A stretch of 64,000 bases of DNA. Origin: Cristatella mucedo (Eukaryota > Bryozoa > Phylactolaemata > Cristatellidae). Position numbers and translations under genes: made by a program. Below the pieces are notes generated by a model. That model saw only the letters and a program-made list of their open reading frames with translations, had not been told where the DNA came from and made no database searches. The stretch is taken from assembly GCA_009760855.2 (NCBI GenBank), contig WPIO01000019.1, forward strand, positions 372,001 through 436,000, read 5' to 3'. Positions 11,530 to 23,254 of the stretch are shown one piece after another; positions within the stretch are counted from its first letter, which is position 1; each line of letters starts with the position of its first letter.

Positions 11530-13650
11530 AATTAAGAGTTTAAAAAATAAAGAACAGTCAAAATGACTTAGCCATGATGCATTAGCTTTAAGGTTAAGTC
11601 GCGTTGAAGTGCGTTTCTCTCACAAGTTGGTCGCGTCTAATGACTTAATCAAACAAGGCACCTCCCTGTCTATATCCTTTTCTATTTAGAAGAAATACAC
11701 TGTAGCAATTGTGATGATTGCCAAATAAATCTATCTCTAAAACAGCAGTGACCACAGTGAGGAATTGAGATATGGAAAGGTTGCATGGTTAAGGGCCACT
11801 AAAGAAATACATTTAAGTAGAATCCCAAAAACTGCATAATAGAGGCCTAGACCTATCTAATAAAGGTCAGTTTTTATCACCAATGAGAGACTGTATCATT
11901 TAAGTTAAAAGATATACACAATCTAGAAACCGACCATGGACGTAGGTACTGAATGCAGGCTGCTCAGACAGACATTTTAACGATACATTAAAAAGAGGGA
12001 TTTGTCCCAGACAGCTGGATCCAGTAGCAAGGACTTTTAGCTGAAAACTACAAATGAGCAGACAAGAGTCCATATAAGTGCTACGTATTAACCTAAACTG
12101 CCTAAGTGTATGGGTCAAATGTAACAGCATTCTAAGCGGAACCTTTCATGGCAGGAATTGCACAGGTACTAATGACCCCAGGCAAGCCTTACCCATTTGC
12201 TGTGACGAAGTTAAATTTCTGTCAAAGCTATCCAGTCAATGTTTGAAGGAACGCTACGGACGGAATCCGTAAAATTCAAGACGTTAATTATAAACTTAGT
12301 TCTTTAATATGCAATAACAATTTCAGCTTTCAAAAGCTTGCTTGTGATGGCTCTAATTTGAACGCAGAGGAGAAAACTTATCAATGTGGTTAGGGAAACA
12401 CTATCCTCGAGCCTGCTAGCCAAAGGGGCCAGTAAGTGGCCCCACAAGAGTAGCAATCTTATCTGAGTTGGCCTTTCTTCGGAAGCCCAATGTCCACCAG
12501 AAAGAGGCGACCAAGCTGCCTGGGGAGTATAAGCGGTATAGTTTGCAGCCGGGAAGCAATCCAGCATGCTTGCAAGTGAGGGAGACTCTCCGGCAGCTGT
12601 AATGGGAAGCGAAGGCTTTTCGTCACCCAGTCTGTGGGTGTGGGCTTGCAAAATGTCTTGCAAAATATTTTTACTCAAGTTACAAGGAATCGTTCAGCAA
12701 TAAAACCAGGACCAAAAGAATGTAATTCCAAAAGATCTAATAAGGCACCGTAGCTGATAAACTGCTGTGTATTTTAGCAAGCTAAAATGGGGTGCAGGTA
12801 CGGGTGTAGTTTACAGTCCGAGAGGCATAATTGCACCTGCAGCTGACTAAATTATAGAGCCCGTGTCAAGTCATGGCGTTGAGACGAAACATTCAGGCTA
12901 TGAACAATAGATATTTAAATACTCAATTACTGCTTTTTTCGGCATCTCAATAGACTTTTCTGGTTGAATAATTTAATGGATTTAGGTCAATTATTGACAT
13001 TAGATTCTATAAAAATTTAAAATAGCACTAATATCTCTTCTACCCCAACACTAATCGTGATTTTCACACAACTTCACTTAACTTCGTTAAATGAGATGTG
13101 ATAAATTAGTAATGATAAATTATGTGACGCTTCTTTATTTGACCTGGGTTAAACCATTGCGACATTCGATCGGGTTCGTCTAATAAGTAACTGGTAAAAC
13201 CAGAATTGCATTTAGATTCAATCGCTAACGGTTGAATTAGTAGCCATTACAGTCTCAATAGCTCAACGGTAAGGCATGGGTCCAGGAAACGAAAGCTTTT
13301 AGAGTCATATTAAATTTGAGGTCTCCCATGTTTCCTTTTTATGCCCCGAAGTAAGAATGCCTAAAAGATTTTGGAAATTAAGGCCGGTAAAGATTTGAAA
13401 AAATGAAATGTTTTGTATCTCCTGCATGAATGCTGAGATCGAGGCCTGTGACTAATCGCGAGCCTATTAGAGCTTTTACAGTTCGTTCGGATCGCAAGTC
13501 ATGTCCAACCTGTGGCCCTAGCTTGAATCTATTTTTAGTATACCATAGAGCATTTGTTAAGTTAATCCGCGTTATTCATAATCAATACATGTTCATAACA
13601 GTTAAACAACTATGCTGCAAAAATGTGCTGTGGCGTAAACAGCCTTTAAT
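11530..13650. other. Intron-like stretch, nothing recognised
   Basis: I see no gene or clear repeat. At 13255-13290 TAGCTCAACGGTAAGGCA resembles a tRNA A box, but no B box or cloverleaf follows convincingly. Confidence 0.35.
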
Positions 13651-14062
13651 CAAAGCATCGCTCAATGCTGTAGCTTAAAAACTAAATGTAAAGACAATTT
13701 TAGAAAAGCTCTAAAATTACTTTTTGCACTAATCTTAACAAGTGACTTTAATTTTAGTAGTGGCAATGCGACAGTTCTTATCTTCAATAAAACACCTAGT
13801 TTATTGGCATCCTTTCAATAGTAATTTAAGACACGAATATATCTAACCATATTAGATGTCTGCATAAACCTGATAAGCTTGTACAAGTATCTTTGAAAAG
13901 TGACAAGTGAGAAAACCCGGCTTAGCAATACATGAAGCCTCGGTACACGTAGACGTGTACATAAAACCTTGGACTAGATTTAGAAAAAAATGGCCCTACG
14001 TGTAATGGTGCAGTAAATAAATAAAAAAATGTGTAGAGCAAGCACTAGAAATAGGCACTCAC

Positions 14063-14347
14063 AGCTGGCGTCACTTATAATCAAGACCAAACTTGAATTT
14101 TTTTATGTTGTTTTATTCAGTCCATCTGTTCTAGTTGCTGACACAGTTACGGAGTAGCGGGTATAATACTGGAGCACTGAAGTGTCGAGTTCTAACGATT
14201 TTATGGCGAAGGTCCAGGTATGATTTTCCGATGTAACAATGACAACGGAATGAAAATTCAGACATCTGTTGGAAGGTGGCGACCACTTAATTTTAAACTT
14301 CATGTTGGGGAAAGACTCAATCTTGATGTTAAGCGGTGGCTCTGGAG
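14063..14347 (-). pseudogene. FN3 exon A-q with terminal TAA
   Basis: This q-type FN3 exon has acceptor TCGTTTAG and donor CAGCT|GTGAGT, both intact, and is 285 nt long in phase 1-1. The module starts PEPPLNIKIESFPNMKFKIK with Trp in KWSPPSNRCLN, then VVIVTSENHTWTFAIKS and YYTRYSVTVSATRTDGLN. After NKTT a TAA (14103-14105) stands where B-q has TCA. The remaining 13 or so codons to the donor (KNSSLVLIISDAS) are open and align with B-q. This is the last FN3 module before the transmembrane exon, so reading through this stop would be needed to make a membrane-anchored product that includes it. Confidence 0.8.
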
Positions 14348-14511
14348 CTAAACGATACACATCAATATCAGTCCTGCTTCCCAATCCACAGTCTTTCGAC
14401 CATGAAATAACACGTGGCATCAGATTAAATAGCCCCCCCCCGCCCCCGAGTCCGAGAGATTCAAGAGTACAGAAATCTGAAGCCATAGAATAACTATGCT
14501 ATACGATAGGA

Positions 14512-14630
14512 CCCTGGTTCGCCCATGGGTTAGGTGCTCATTAATGAGTGAAGGCATGGTGCTTGCCTAACACGTCCAAATTTATCAGCTCGAGCATTCA
14601 AACATACGTTCAGCTCAATGTTTAAGATTA
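14512..14630 (+). mobile_element. Old SINE in unit A
   Basis: TGGTTCGCCCATGGGTTAGG and later CAGCTCGAGCATTC are a decayed version of the SINE at 21.9 kb in unit B, at the same position relative to the q exon. It therefore predates the A/B duplication. Confidence 0.5.
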
Positions 14631-14809
14631 TTTTCTGTTCGGTAGCTATACAAATAATTTGTATATTTATTATATCAGGATGATTGCTATTTTAAGCATA
14701 CCCATTTAATTGTTTCGAAAATTTCCTTTCGAAAGCCTGCCCTTAATATAGATATTTTTAAAGAAGGCATACGTTTAAACAATGTGTAGATCTGATCAAA
14801 CAAATATCT

Positions 14810-14810
14810 A

Positions 14811-14862
<52 letters not shown>
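14810..14862. repeat. (AT)n(GT)n microsatellite
   Basis: A run of AT dinucleotides (14810-14832) passes directly into TG dinucleotides (14833-14862). The same AT-to-GT arrangement occurs at 40.8 kb. Confidence 0.95.
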
Positions 14863-14866
<4 letters not shown>

Positions 14867-15196
14867 ATATTTAAATATTTGCCGGCTGCTTTAGAATGAG
14901 AATTAATTTTTTAATCAAAAGAAAGAAATCGAAATGAGGTGTATTGCTATCACTGCAAGTGTGAATCAGCGAACTAATAGTTGTTACAATGAAAGGCATT
15001 ACTGGAGATAGGAACTACAGATTTTTGCACTGAAAAGCCTACACACATCGAGTGTATTAAAGTCATTTTGTGGTTCTAAATGAAGGCTAAGCAACACATT
15101 ATCGTGAAGAATTCATGTAGTTTTTATCCCGCTATTCTTCCCGTCTGATTACTTGCTCTTGACGATGATACATGTTTAAACGCTGACCTCTGGGCT

Positions 15197-15745
15197 TTAA
15201 TTATAATAACAATAATAATACATTTGATAAAGCACCCTCAGAGAACTCAATCTCTTTCTAGGTTTTTTACGTTTGCTGCAAAGGAAACACGATCGAATGG
15301 TGAGTGGTATCACGTTTGATAAACTACATGGATAACATAGCTATGGTTGATATGTACAGGGTCAGCATGCAATTGTGGTTAGGGGCAGCATGCAACAGCG
15401 TCACCACAAAAAAGCACATAAAGAAAAATCACAAGGACCCACTAAATGCTGTCAGATATAGGTGCGGTTTTTTTTCTTTTAATTGTGGTCAAGTCAGGGG
15501 ATGTCGTGACGAAAGTTGGGAGTGAGTTTAAGGGTTTGGGAACATACGAACCAAAGGCACGGTCTTCACAGGCTTAGAGGTTTTGTACGACGTATAAGTA
15601 ATCTGTTTTTTTCAAAAAATCGGGTGGTACAATGCTGAGTTTGGTGGGGGAGTAGATCTGATAGGTAGGCTTGAGTTAAAGAATGAAGGGACCTAAAAGT
15701 GAGCAAAAAAACCTTGAAGTCAATCCGTTGCTTGACTGGTTTGCT
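15197..15745 (-). mobile_element. L2 C-terminal and 3' tail copy in unit A
   Basis: It starts with the AAT-triplet tail and TTTGATAAAGCACCCTCAGA, and runs through blocks matching the 23.3-24.0 kb copy (GACCCACTAAATGCTGTC, GACCTAAAAGTGAGC, CTTGAAGTCAATCCGTTGC). Minus orientation with frameshifts. Unit B has uninterrupted sequence at this point (GGCTTTAGGTTTTGT), and GCTTTA flanks the insertion on both sides as a possible target duplication. Confidence 0.75.
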
Positions 15746-17086
15746 TTAGGTTTGTAAGAAGCATGTTTTAAATGTGTCCAGCAGTTAGGTGCAGGTAGAA
15801 ATCAAGAAAATGCACTGCAACAATTAATAGTAACAAAGTATTATACAGCAATGTTTGGTAAGCAATAAATAGCCTGTCACTCTTTACCTATTTAGTCAAC
15901 CACAGGTTGTCAGCCCCATTCAGGGCTAATTCTAGCATTGAATTCATTCACAAAACACTATCAGAATAAGTGTATCTTCTGCAAACTGACTTTACAATGC
16001 GAACAAAAGCCCGAAATGCTAGCGAGCAGGTGTCAGGTAATTAATTTAAACTAGGGTCAACACAGTAATGCTATATAATAGAAAGTAATTAATTGATAGA
16101 CAACTTCAGAAAAAGTGTCATGCATACTGGCCAAACAAGCTAAAGTTTCGTCTTTAGATATAATGCGAAATGTCTCTTATTAAAATCAAAATTAGAGCAC
16201 AATTTGCAACATGCGGATTACTTCCATTTTAAAATTTATCTCAGTCAGACACAATAGGAATACAACAGCTGGCTATCTTTTCCTAATAAATTGACATATC
16301 TTTTTGTTAGTTACCGTGCTATGTTTGTTTTCCGTACTGCTGAAACCTTGTGCACAGTAGGACGATGGCACTTCAAGAAAAAACCTTTCATAAACCTCGC
16401 AAGCAACTTTACAAAGTGCGGTAGACTCAAGGTTAATGTAAAGATGGTGGTCACCAGGGTGTTTAGAAATGGCTGATATGGGAGTAAAAACTAAATGATT
16501 CACCTTTATCGATTGGGCTAAGCGCAAATACAAATATGTAATAACCTTAAATAAAAGTGAGTCATTTTGTTACAGAAAAGAAGCCAAGCTTGAAGAGAAA
16601 ATGAATCAAGTTGTCTATGTTTTTTTCATTGGAGCAATACAATTTAGACGCTCATTTAAAGTGGATATTTTAATTTTAGTGTATAGAAATACTTAGATCA
16701 GGCTTTCGAATACCTCAGAACTCGTAAGAAAATTCGTAAAGCTAGGAGCTATACGAGTTGACGGTCATAAAATAATAGCAGAGGCAAAGCGTATTTTAGA
16801 TCTTCTCCTGGATATTCATTTACCGAGTCAGGCTCTTGTTTCACCAGCCATTTTGCAAGAGGCGCTATTTCAAAATGTCTTCATCAGCCTTGAAGATTAG
16901 TTAACAAGCTCCCTTTGATGAAGTACAGTGTCGTGTTGTGACCAAAAGCTTAAGCAAAGCGAGCGTACCCAAATAAATAAGTGTGCAAGATGCTACGATC
17001 CAGTTTGATCGAAATGAATCAAGAGGAAGCGTCATTATCAGACACGGCAGAAATCCCCCAGGATCACGAACGATGCAATAATATGC

Positions 17087-17215
17087 TATGTATGTATGTA
17101 TATTTGCATGTATGTATGCTTGCATGTATGTATGTATGTATGTATGTATGTATGTATGTATGTATGTATGTATGTATGTATGTATGTATGTATGTATGTA
17201 TGTATGTATGTATGA
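17087..17215. repeat. (TATG)n microsatellite
   Basis: An almost perfect TATG tetranucleotide run lies immediately at the 3' end of the minus-strand second-family LINE copy, probably grown from that element's simple-repeat tail. Confidence 0.95.
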
Positions 17216-17690
17216 ATTTATCTCCGTCTGTAACTCCACAAAGCCATAAAGACTATGTGGTTGTTATGCAGGAGGGTTTTGTATTGCTCACTCACAGCCG
17301 TTTTCGGTACGCATTCGGTAAGCAACAGACTTTATCTCACGCAACGAAGAGAAATTGGGAAGCATTGCAGAGTCTGGTGAGCAGTTGAGGTAGTGAGCAG
17401 CGTGGAAGTAGCAGCTCAGGACCGCTAAAAAGACGAGCTATAGTAGGCAGCAGGAGAGTAGCCGTCGTTGCGTAAGAATTGTGGAAGCAAGTTCCACAGT
17501 CTTGAACCTGCAGAGCTAAAGCTTCTGTCGCCAAAGATCTTTAAGCGGAGTAATGGAACAGCTAGTTTATTGCCCACACAGGACCTGAGGGCGCGAAGAG
17601 GCTGAAACTGGTGCAGCAGTTCAGCTAGGTACGAAGGAGCCAAGCCGTGGCGGGCCTCGTGGGTTAGCGTAAGAAATAGCTTTTACATAC
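17216..17690 (-). mobile_element. Second-family LINE ORF2 C-terminus
   Basis: The minus frame 17643-17425 reads MAPSYLAELLHQFQPLRALR, then LRLKIFGDRSFSSAGSRLWN, the classical L2/CR1 ORF2 C-terminal pattern (YL-x-ELL, FG-DRSFS-AG-LWN-LP). Its sequence differs clearly from the main L2 family here. Copies at 4.6 and 8.3 kb belong to it. The copy is 5' truncated. Confidence 0.7.
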
Positions 17691-19679
17691 ACCGGAGCTA
17701 AGGGATTTTCATTATGTCCCAAGGCACCGGTTACTATATTAGGAAAGCCCGAGATTAAATTGCAAAAGTTCAAGTGCAGAAAGTTAAAGATGGATTTTTG
17801 CTTCACTATAAGAAGTCTTGGATATCTCCAACATATATTACATTGATTGAAGTCTAAAAATAATGGTAAGAAACCTTGTACATGACTAGAATTCTATATA
17901 TCAGCTTGTTCTAGGAGTTTCTTAGCTTTCCTGGTGCAATTAATGGGAGTTGGCAAGGGAATAAGCAAAACTTTGCTATCAATTTTGTAAGTAATACCAT
18001 AAGAAGCACGATCAAAATTTGAAAGAGTACACAGTAAATACTCTTCCGTGAAATTAACAATTTTAGGTAGGTTTCAGTGGATCACAGCTGCAAGTAGTGA
18101 ATGCAGTTGCTAACGTTTGGCTTCCTCTGTTTTATCATATTTCCGAGTTCCAGTTTTAAAAGACTTTAGGGACAAGATACGCCTCTGCTAAACAGCGGCA
18201 ATGCCAATCATTTGTAAAACTCTTGCGAAAGACAACATCGTTCTCCAACCACTGACCCTCATCCCTCATGTATATGCTGCAACTTGCATGCAACGTTTCT
18301 CCGTAATTGTCCAGAGGTGAATCCACAATTTTCACTTATCGCTTGTTGCAAAATCAAATAGTGTTGGCTACCAAATGGCTTGCAACAGTTTATGGGGCTC
18401 ACCAATTCATTCGGAAACTGCCAGGTATAGCATCCACGTGACCATAAAGGTTTTGAAGATGTATTGTCAGAGAATCGTAGGTAAATCAGTCGAATGATCC
18501 GGAATTTCGCTAAATGGCTGTCGTAAGTCGCAAGTCAGCTAGAATATTTTAAGAACAGCAGAAAAACCTACCAATGATCTGAAAAGTCTGTATTAGGAAA
18601 ACCGTTGCGAAAATTCGAGCAATAAATACGCAATTATCAAGGAAACACCCAGTTAAAGTTACAATTTAATTGAGAATAAGAGCGAATATATGATGCAAGT
18701 ATAATGGTGAATAATATCTGGAATGGCAGGGACATCGAAGATCTACACATTTCACCTCGGGCTGCATTTCAATGGACCCTCATCTTTATACATTATGCAT
18801 TATTGAACATTCTGAATATATTCATACACCACTCTTTTCACGTAGTAGCAGGTAATATATTTGGCTGCAAAAGAGTGTAAACAAAATTCCCAACATAGGA
18901 CAATATTGAGTTACTGGTGATTTCATAGTGTTTCTTTGGATAATCAATTGATATTTCGAAAATGAAATATATGCATGCAGTCTGCACAAGTTTCTAATTT
19001 CAGCTACTCGCTGTGGTAGCTATTTGCAGATGGTCGCTCATCTTTAATGAGTGTACCGGGTCTAATCTACACAATGATTGTTTACGGGAGGTACTGTCAA
19101 ATTTCTCGACGAGAAATCTCCTCGGTTTCAACGACCTCTTGGTCTTGGCCTCTTTTGTGTTTTCGCTTCTCCTGATGGAAATAATGCAACCAAACGCCAT
19201 TAGTACTGCTGTATCCGGCGATAACTATCTTTGATTGTTTCTCTAACTTTGACCTAGAGGCATGTTAGGAAAAAGCCGATAAGTAGCAGGCGTATGAGTG
19301 GCAATATGTTCTATTATTTAAACCGGTTTATTTATTACTTTCGACCTGGCTTGCAGATAAGGACGAATGGGACACCAAAGCTGGCTCTTTTAGTAAAGGT
19401 CTGCCGACGGATGACAGAATTTTCAAACTAAGTGCTAGCAGACATAAGAATGTAATGAGCCCACCTCAATTGACTGCCATAGTAACCACTATAATCAAAC
19501 GTGACTTTGGGCTTTCTCGCTTTGCCGGGTTTTGCATTAGACGGCTTGAGGCTGTGGCGCAAGGCTAAACCTCACAGTTCCTATCGCTTCGCATGTCCCT
19601 GGCGTTAGGTGAATACTATTGTACAATATTCTGCCACTACTTAAACTAGTGAGTGTTAGGCAGACATCATAGTACGTAC

Positions 19680-19979
19680 CTGAACAGTCGGTCATACATT
19701 TTAAAGTTTCTGATTCACTTCTAGTATTGCTTGGCTGATCATCGAATATTCTTTTCACGATCACTCGAATAAAATACATGGTTTCAGGCTTCAGGTGGCT
19801 GAATTCACAGAAACAATCTGCAGTATTGAGCTGCTCTGACGGCGATTGGTTAAAATTCATCTCATATATTGAAACTTCGTAAGATAAGTTGCTCTGCACT
19901 TCTTGGGGTGCAGTCCAGCGTGCTTCAAGCGACGTGTTTGTCACTCTGGTAACGAACAGCCCCTCCACCTTGTCAGGAG
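19680..19979 (-). CDS. FN3 exon A-p, apparently intact
   Basis: A complete p-type FN3 exon of 300 nt, phase 1-1, with acceptor CTCGACAG and donor TTCAG|GTACGT. It encodes APDKVEGLFVTRVTNTSLEA with Trp in RWTAPQE, LSYEVSIYEMN, an extra cysteine pair in CFCEF, the LKPETMYFIRVIVKR strand-F signature, and ends CMTDCSG. The reading frame stays open far upstream through the acceptor (to a Met at 20232), which is odd because that stretch aligns with non-coding intron in unit B. It is one of only two undamaged FN3 modules in the array. Confidence 0.82.
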
Positions 19980-20594
19980 CTGTCGAGAAAACGCGCATAT
20001 AGCTTTGACAATAAGCCTTACAAGGCAACTTTAAGCTGAAGCAAAGGGCAAATGTGTTCATGGATTTTAGCAAATACGCTGTACCATGGGATGCTAAAGG
20101 GATTCCCTGAGATCGTGCTAAAAGTAGCAGTTCTGGTATAGCTCTCGCCTGGCTATACTTATGGCAGCAGCAAGCGGCAGCAGCACTGATGGCGACAGCA
20201 AGGTCCCTCCACTCTTTTGCAGGGAGTGCCAAAGAAAACGTAACATATTATTATGTAATTAATGCATACTGTTCTCAAGAAAACAGCCCAGAAGACAGCT
20301 GATGTTGTATTCAAATTAAGTTATGGTTGCAGTTTTGTCTCTCTGAGATAGAGGCAGCCGCGTTCCCTCGCATTATCAGCCAGTTTCATAATTGAGTAAA
20401 ATCGAAGCCAGTCGTAGCGGCTACACAAACGTTTCCGGACAGGTAATAGTTACAGTTTCCTAGCCACATATAGGAAAACGAATCCGCCATATGTAGGAGC
20501 CAATTAGGTCTAGTACTATTCACGACCTTTTTATCCCTTTGCTTTTTCGTTGGTAGTGGCTCATTTTCAAACACACCTATTGATAGTAGCTCAT

Positions 20595-20835
20595 TTTCAA
20601 ACATACCTATTTAGGACAGCATTTAATGGGTCCCTATGATTCGTCCTTGATGTGCCTATGCGTGCTGACACTGTGGATGCTGCCATTAACCACATTTGCA
20701 GGCTGACCCTGTGCATGTCACCCCTAGCCATCTTATTCAATTTGCTTGTTTATCAAGCATGATATTACTCACCATTCAATTGCATTTCCCTTTGCAGCAA
20801 ATGTAAAGCGCTTAGAGAGAGGCAAGATAATCTCT
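20595..20835 (+). mobile_element. L2 3' UTR fragment at end of unit A
   Basis: It contains CCTATTTAGGACAGCATTTA, GTGCTGACACTGTGGATGCT, CATTTCCCTTTGCAGCAAAT and GTAAAGCGCTTAGAGAGAGG, matching the L2 3' UTR. It is truncated before the triplet tail and starts exactly where similarity between units A and B stops. The 20836-21150 interval shows nothing recognisable. Confidence 0.7.
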
Positions 20836-21476
20836 ACACTTACAACGACTAACTCTCGAGGCCCTAATATGAGGCTTGAAGCTGATCGCAAGCATTTTGA
20901 AGTTTTTCAGTTCGCCTGCATTGCAAGGCAGGTTGAACCTTCAATCTTTTTTGGATTTTATTTGAGATTCGCCATAGAGGTTTAGCTGAGTTCATGATAT
21001 CATTCAGCTTTAGCTGAGTGTTATTCAGCATCAATCACTTTTCACGACAACTAAAAGAACTAGGTTCCAAAAATTTACAGTGGCCATGACAGCCATTAAT
21101 TGTTGCAAATCTCAGTCTTGCGGCAGTTATAAAATAGGTAGAAGGAATTTAAAAACACAAACTCTTAAATTACGTCTTACATCGATCGATGCACTCACGT
21201 GCCTTTAATTTTATTAGTGGGAATATTATAGCCCAGTTTGTTATTAGATACATTAGCATGTTGACATCCGTCCAGCAGTAATTTAGGACATGAATACGCC
21301 TAAATAACTTGTATGACTGAAGAGTGAGAAAAAACAGCAGAAAAATGTAGGTTCTGTGCATGCAGACGGCTACATAAAGCCCTAAAATGTTTAGGTCTAG
21401 CAAAACGGCTCTATATTTAATATTATACCAAATGAACATTAACATTTCAGAGCAATCGCTAGAAATAGGCACCCAC

Positions 21477-21761
21477 CTCTGGCGTCGGTCATAATGAAGA
21501 CCAAACTTGAATTTCTTGATGTTGTCTCATTTAGTCCATCTATTCTAGTTGCTGAGACCCTTATGGAGTAAATGGTGTAATACTGAAGTACTGAAGTGTC
21601 GACTTCTAACGATTTCGTGGCGAAGGTCCAGGTAGAATTTTTTGACACAACGATGACGATGTAATGAAGATTCAGACATTTATTGGGAGGTGGCGACCAC
21701 TTAATTTTGAACTTCCGGTTTGGAAAAGACTCAATCGTGATGTTAAATGGTGGCTCTGGAG
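21477..21761 (-). pseudogene. FN3 exon B-q, acceptor mutated AG to AA
   Basis: A 285-nt open frame encodes a q-type FN3 module starting PEPPFNITIESFPNRKFKIK. It has Trp in KWSPPNKCLN, YIVIVVSKNSTWTFATKS, the VLQYYTIYSIRVSATRIDGL strand-F region and the C-terminal SSLVFIMTDAR. The donor is AGAG|GTGGGT. In A-q the acceptor is CGTTTAG|CTCCAG; here it reads CATTCAA|CTCCAG, so the AG is lost. The next AG is 6 nt inside and in frame (CTCCAG|AGCC), and would cost two residues. The frame itself is clean, so the lesion is only in splicing. Confidence 0.78.
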
Positions 21762-21902
21762 TTGAATGATACACATCAATATCAGTCGTGCTTAATAACC
21801 CATATTCTATCGATCACAAAACAACACGTGGCATCTAATTACATAGCTCATGACTCTAATAGATTCAAGACGATAGAAATCATAACGGAAAGCATTATTA
21901 CT

Positions 21903-22045
21903 CTTATCGATGGGACCCTGTTTGACCCAGGTGTTAAGGCGCTCACCAAGGATGACTGAGGTCAAGGTGCTTGCCCTACACGACCAAAGTCGCAGGTTCA
22001 ATCGTTGGTACACACGTAAAGCGCCTCGACAGAAATTCAGCTCAC
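21903..22045 (+). mobile_element. tRNA-derived SINE in unit B
   Basis: GGACCCTGTTTGACCCAGGT, GTTAAGGCGCTCACCAAGGA (A box), GTCGCAGGTTCAATCG (B box) and ACGTAAAGCGCCTCGACAGA match the SINE head and the start of its L2-like tail. Its partner in unit A is at 14.5 kb. Confidence 0.6.
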
Positions 22046-23254
22046 TCGGGGAGCTATCAGACCGATTGCTTCTCTAAGCACACCTCTTTAATTGGTCTGA
22101 AAATTTCGTTCAAAAGCCAGCATTATGGATAGAAATGTTAGGACGAGGTCTACATCTAAAAACTGTAGATCTGACCTAACTATTATCTAACATATATTTT
22201 CAAGTTGCACTATTTTAAACCTTAACAGTTAAATCAGAGGAAAAACAGACATGAGATACTTTGCTACCACTTAAAATGAGAATTATCTAGCTAATACTTG
22301 ATGCAACAGAAGGTATAACTAGATTTAGGAACTACAGATTTTTGCACTGAAGAGCCTGGGCATGCTTGTAGCTCTAAATTGATGCTACCCAACGTGCCAT
22401 CGAGAGAAATATTTATTTACTTTCATCCCAATATCCTTTCTGTCTGCTTACTTGCCGTTGACGATAGAATTTTAAAGCCCAATCTTTTGGCTTTAGGTTT
22501 TGTATTAAGGTTGCTTTAAACGAGTCTAGAAGTTAAGTAAAAGTAGCAATCTAAAAAGTTCACTTCAACAGCAGAGCATAAAGCTGAAATAAAAAAAGTT
22601 CGGCAAGTAACGGTACTTCAGTAATGACCGACCCTCATCATAAATCTATTTAGTCAACCCATAGGCTGGCAGCTCTATTCAGAGCTTATTCCAGTCTTGC
22701 ATTTATTCACTTTACACATTAAGAATAAGCACATCTCCTGCGGACTATCTTTTCAAAGCGAACCAAAGCTAAAGAATTCACAGGGCTAGGGTTTGGTTAA
22801 TTGATTTAAACAGAGGTGAGTAATTATTAACTCATCATAATATAAAGTAATCGAATGAAACAAAACATCCAAACGCAGAGTCATGTATACAGGCCCAATA
22901 AGCTAAAGCTAAAGTCACTAGATACCATGCAAAATAGCTAGCCTCACAAAATCAGACCAAAATTTTCATCCTGCCAACAATTTGGATATTGAAACTTATT
23001 TCAGTCAGATGTAGTGGAAAAAACCGGTAGTAAACGTTTTTTTTTTTATTAAATTGACATATTTGTTTGCTATTTCCCCCACGATATTAGTGTCCCATAC
23101 CTCTGAAACCTTGTGCAAAGGAGGACGTCGGCACTTCGACAAAAAGCCTGTCAAAGCATTGTTATTTTGCACTTGATTCAAGGTTAACATAACGACTGTG
23201 GTCACTAGGATATTTATATTATCAGACGTGGGATAGAAACTGATGGATTTGACG

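Larger units (their letters stand above)
13680..20595. repeat. Duplication unit A (contains A-q and A-p)
   Basis: Left copy of a tandem duplication. Introns as well as exons align with unit B (21150-26925): the sequences around both FN3 exons, a SINE at 14.5 kb, the 15.9-16.5 kb and 18.3-18.6 kb intron stretches, and the 18.96-19.45 kb block. Similarity ends at about 20595 in a GTAGCTCATTTT sequence shared with unit B. A-specific insertions are an L2 piece (15197-15745) and the TATG repeat with second-family LINE (17087-17690). The intron stretches outside listed features hold no gene that I can support. Confidence 0.75.

Noticed and set aside
13255-13340. tRNA gene (A-box-like TAGCTCAACGGTAAGG)
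   Set aside because: No matching B box, acceptor stem or anticodon arm could be formed.
16280-16475. A possible extra exon between A-p and A-q, with a similar frame in unit B (23005-23205)
   Set aside because: The reading frames differ between the two units and the acceptor-like TAG in B is TGG in A. The similarity is explained by intron duplication.
16901-17388. Open frames of repeated MYVC or HTYI residues on both strands
   Set aside because: These are translations of the TATG microsatellite.
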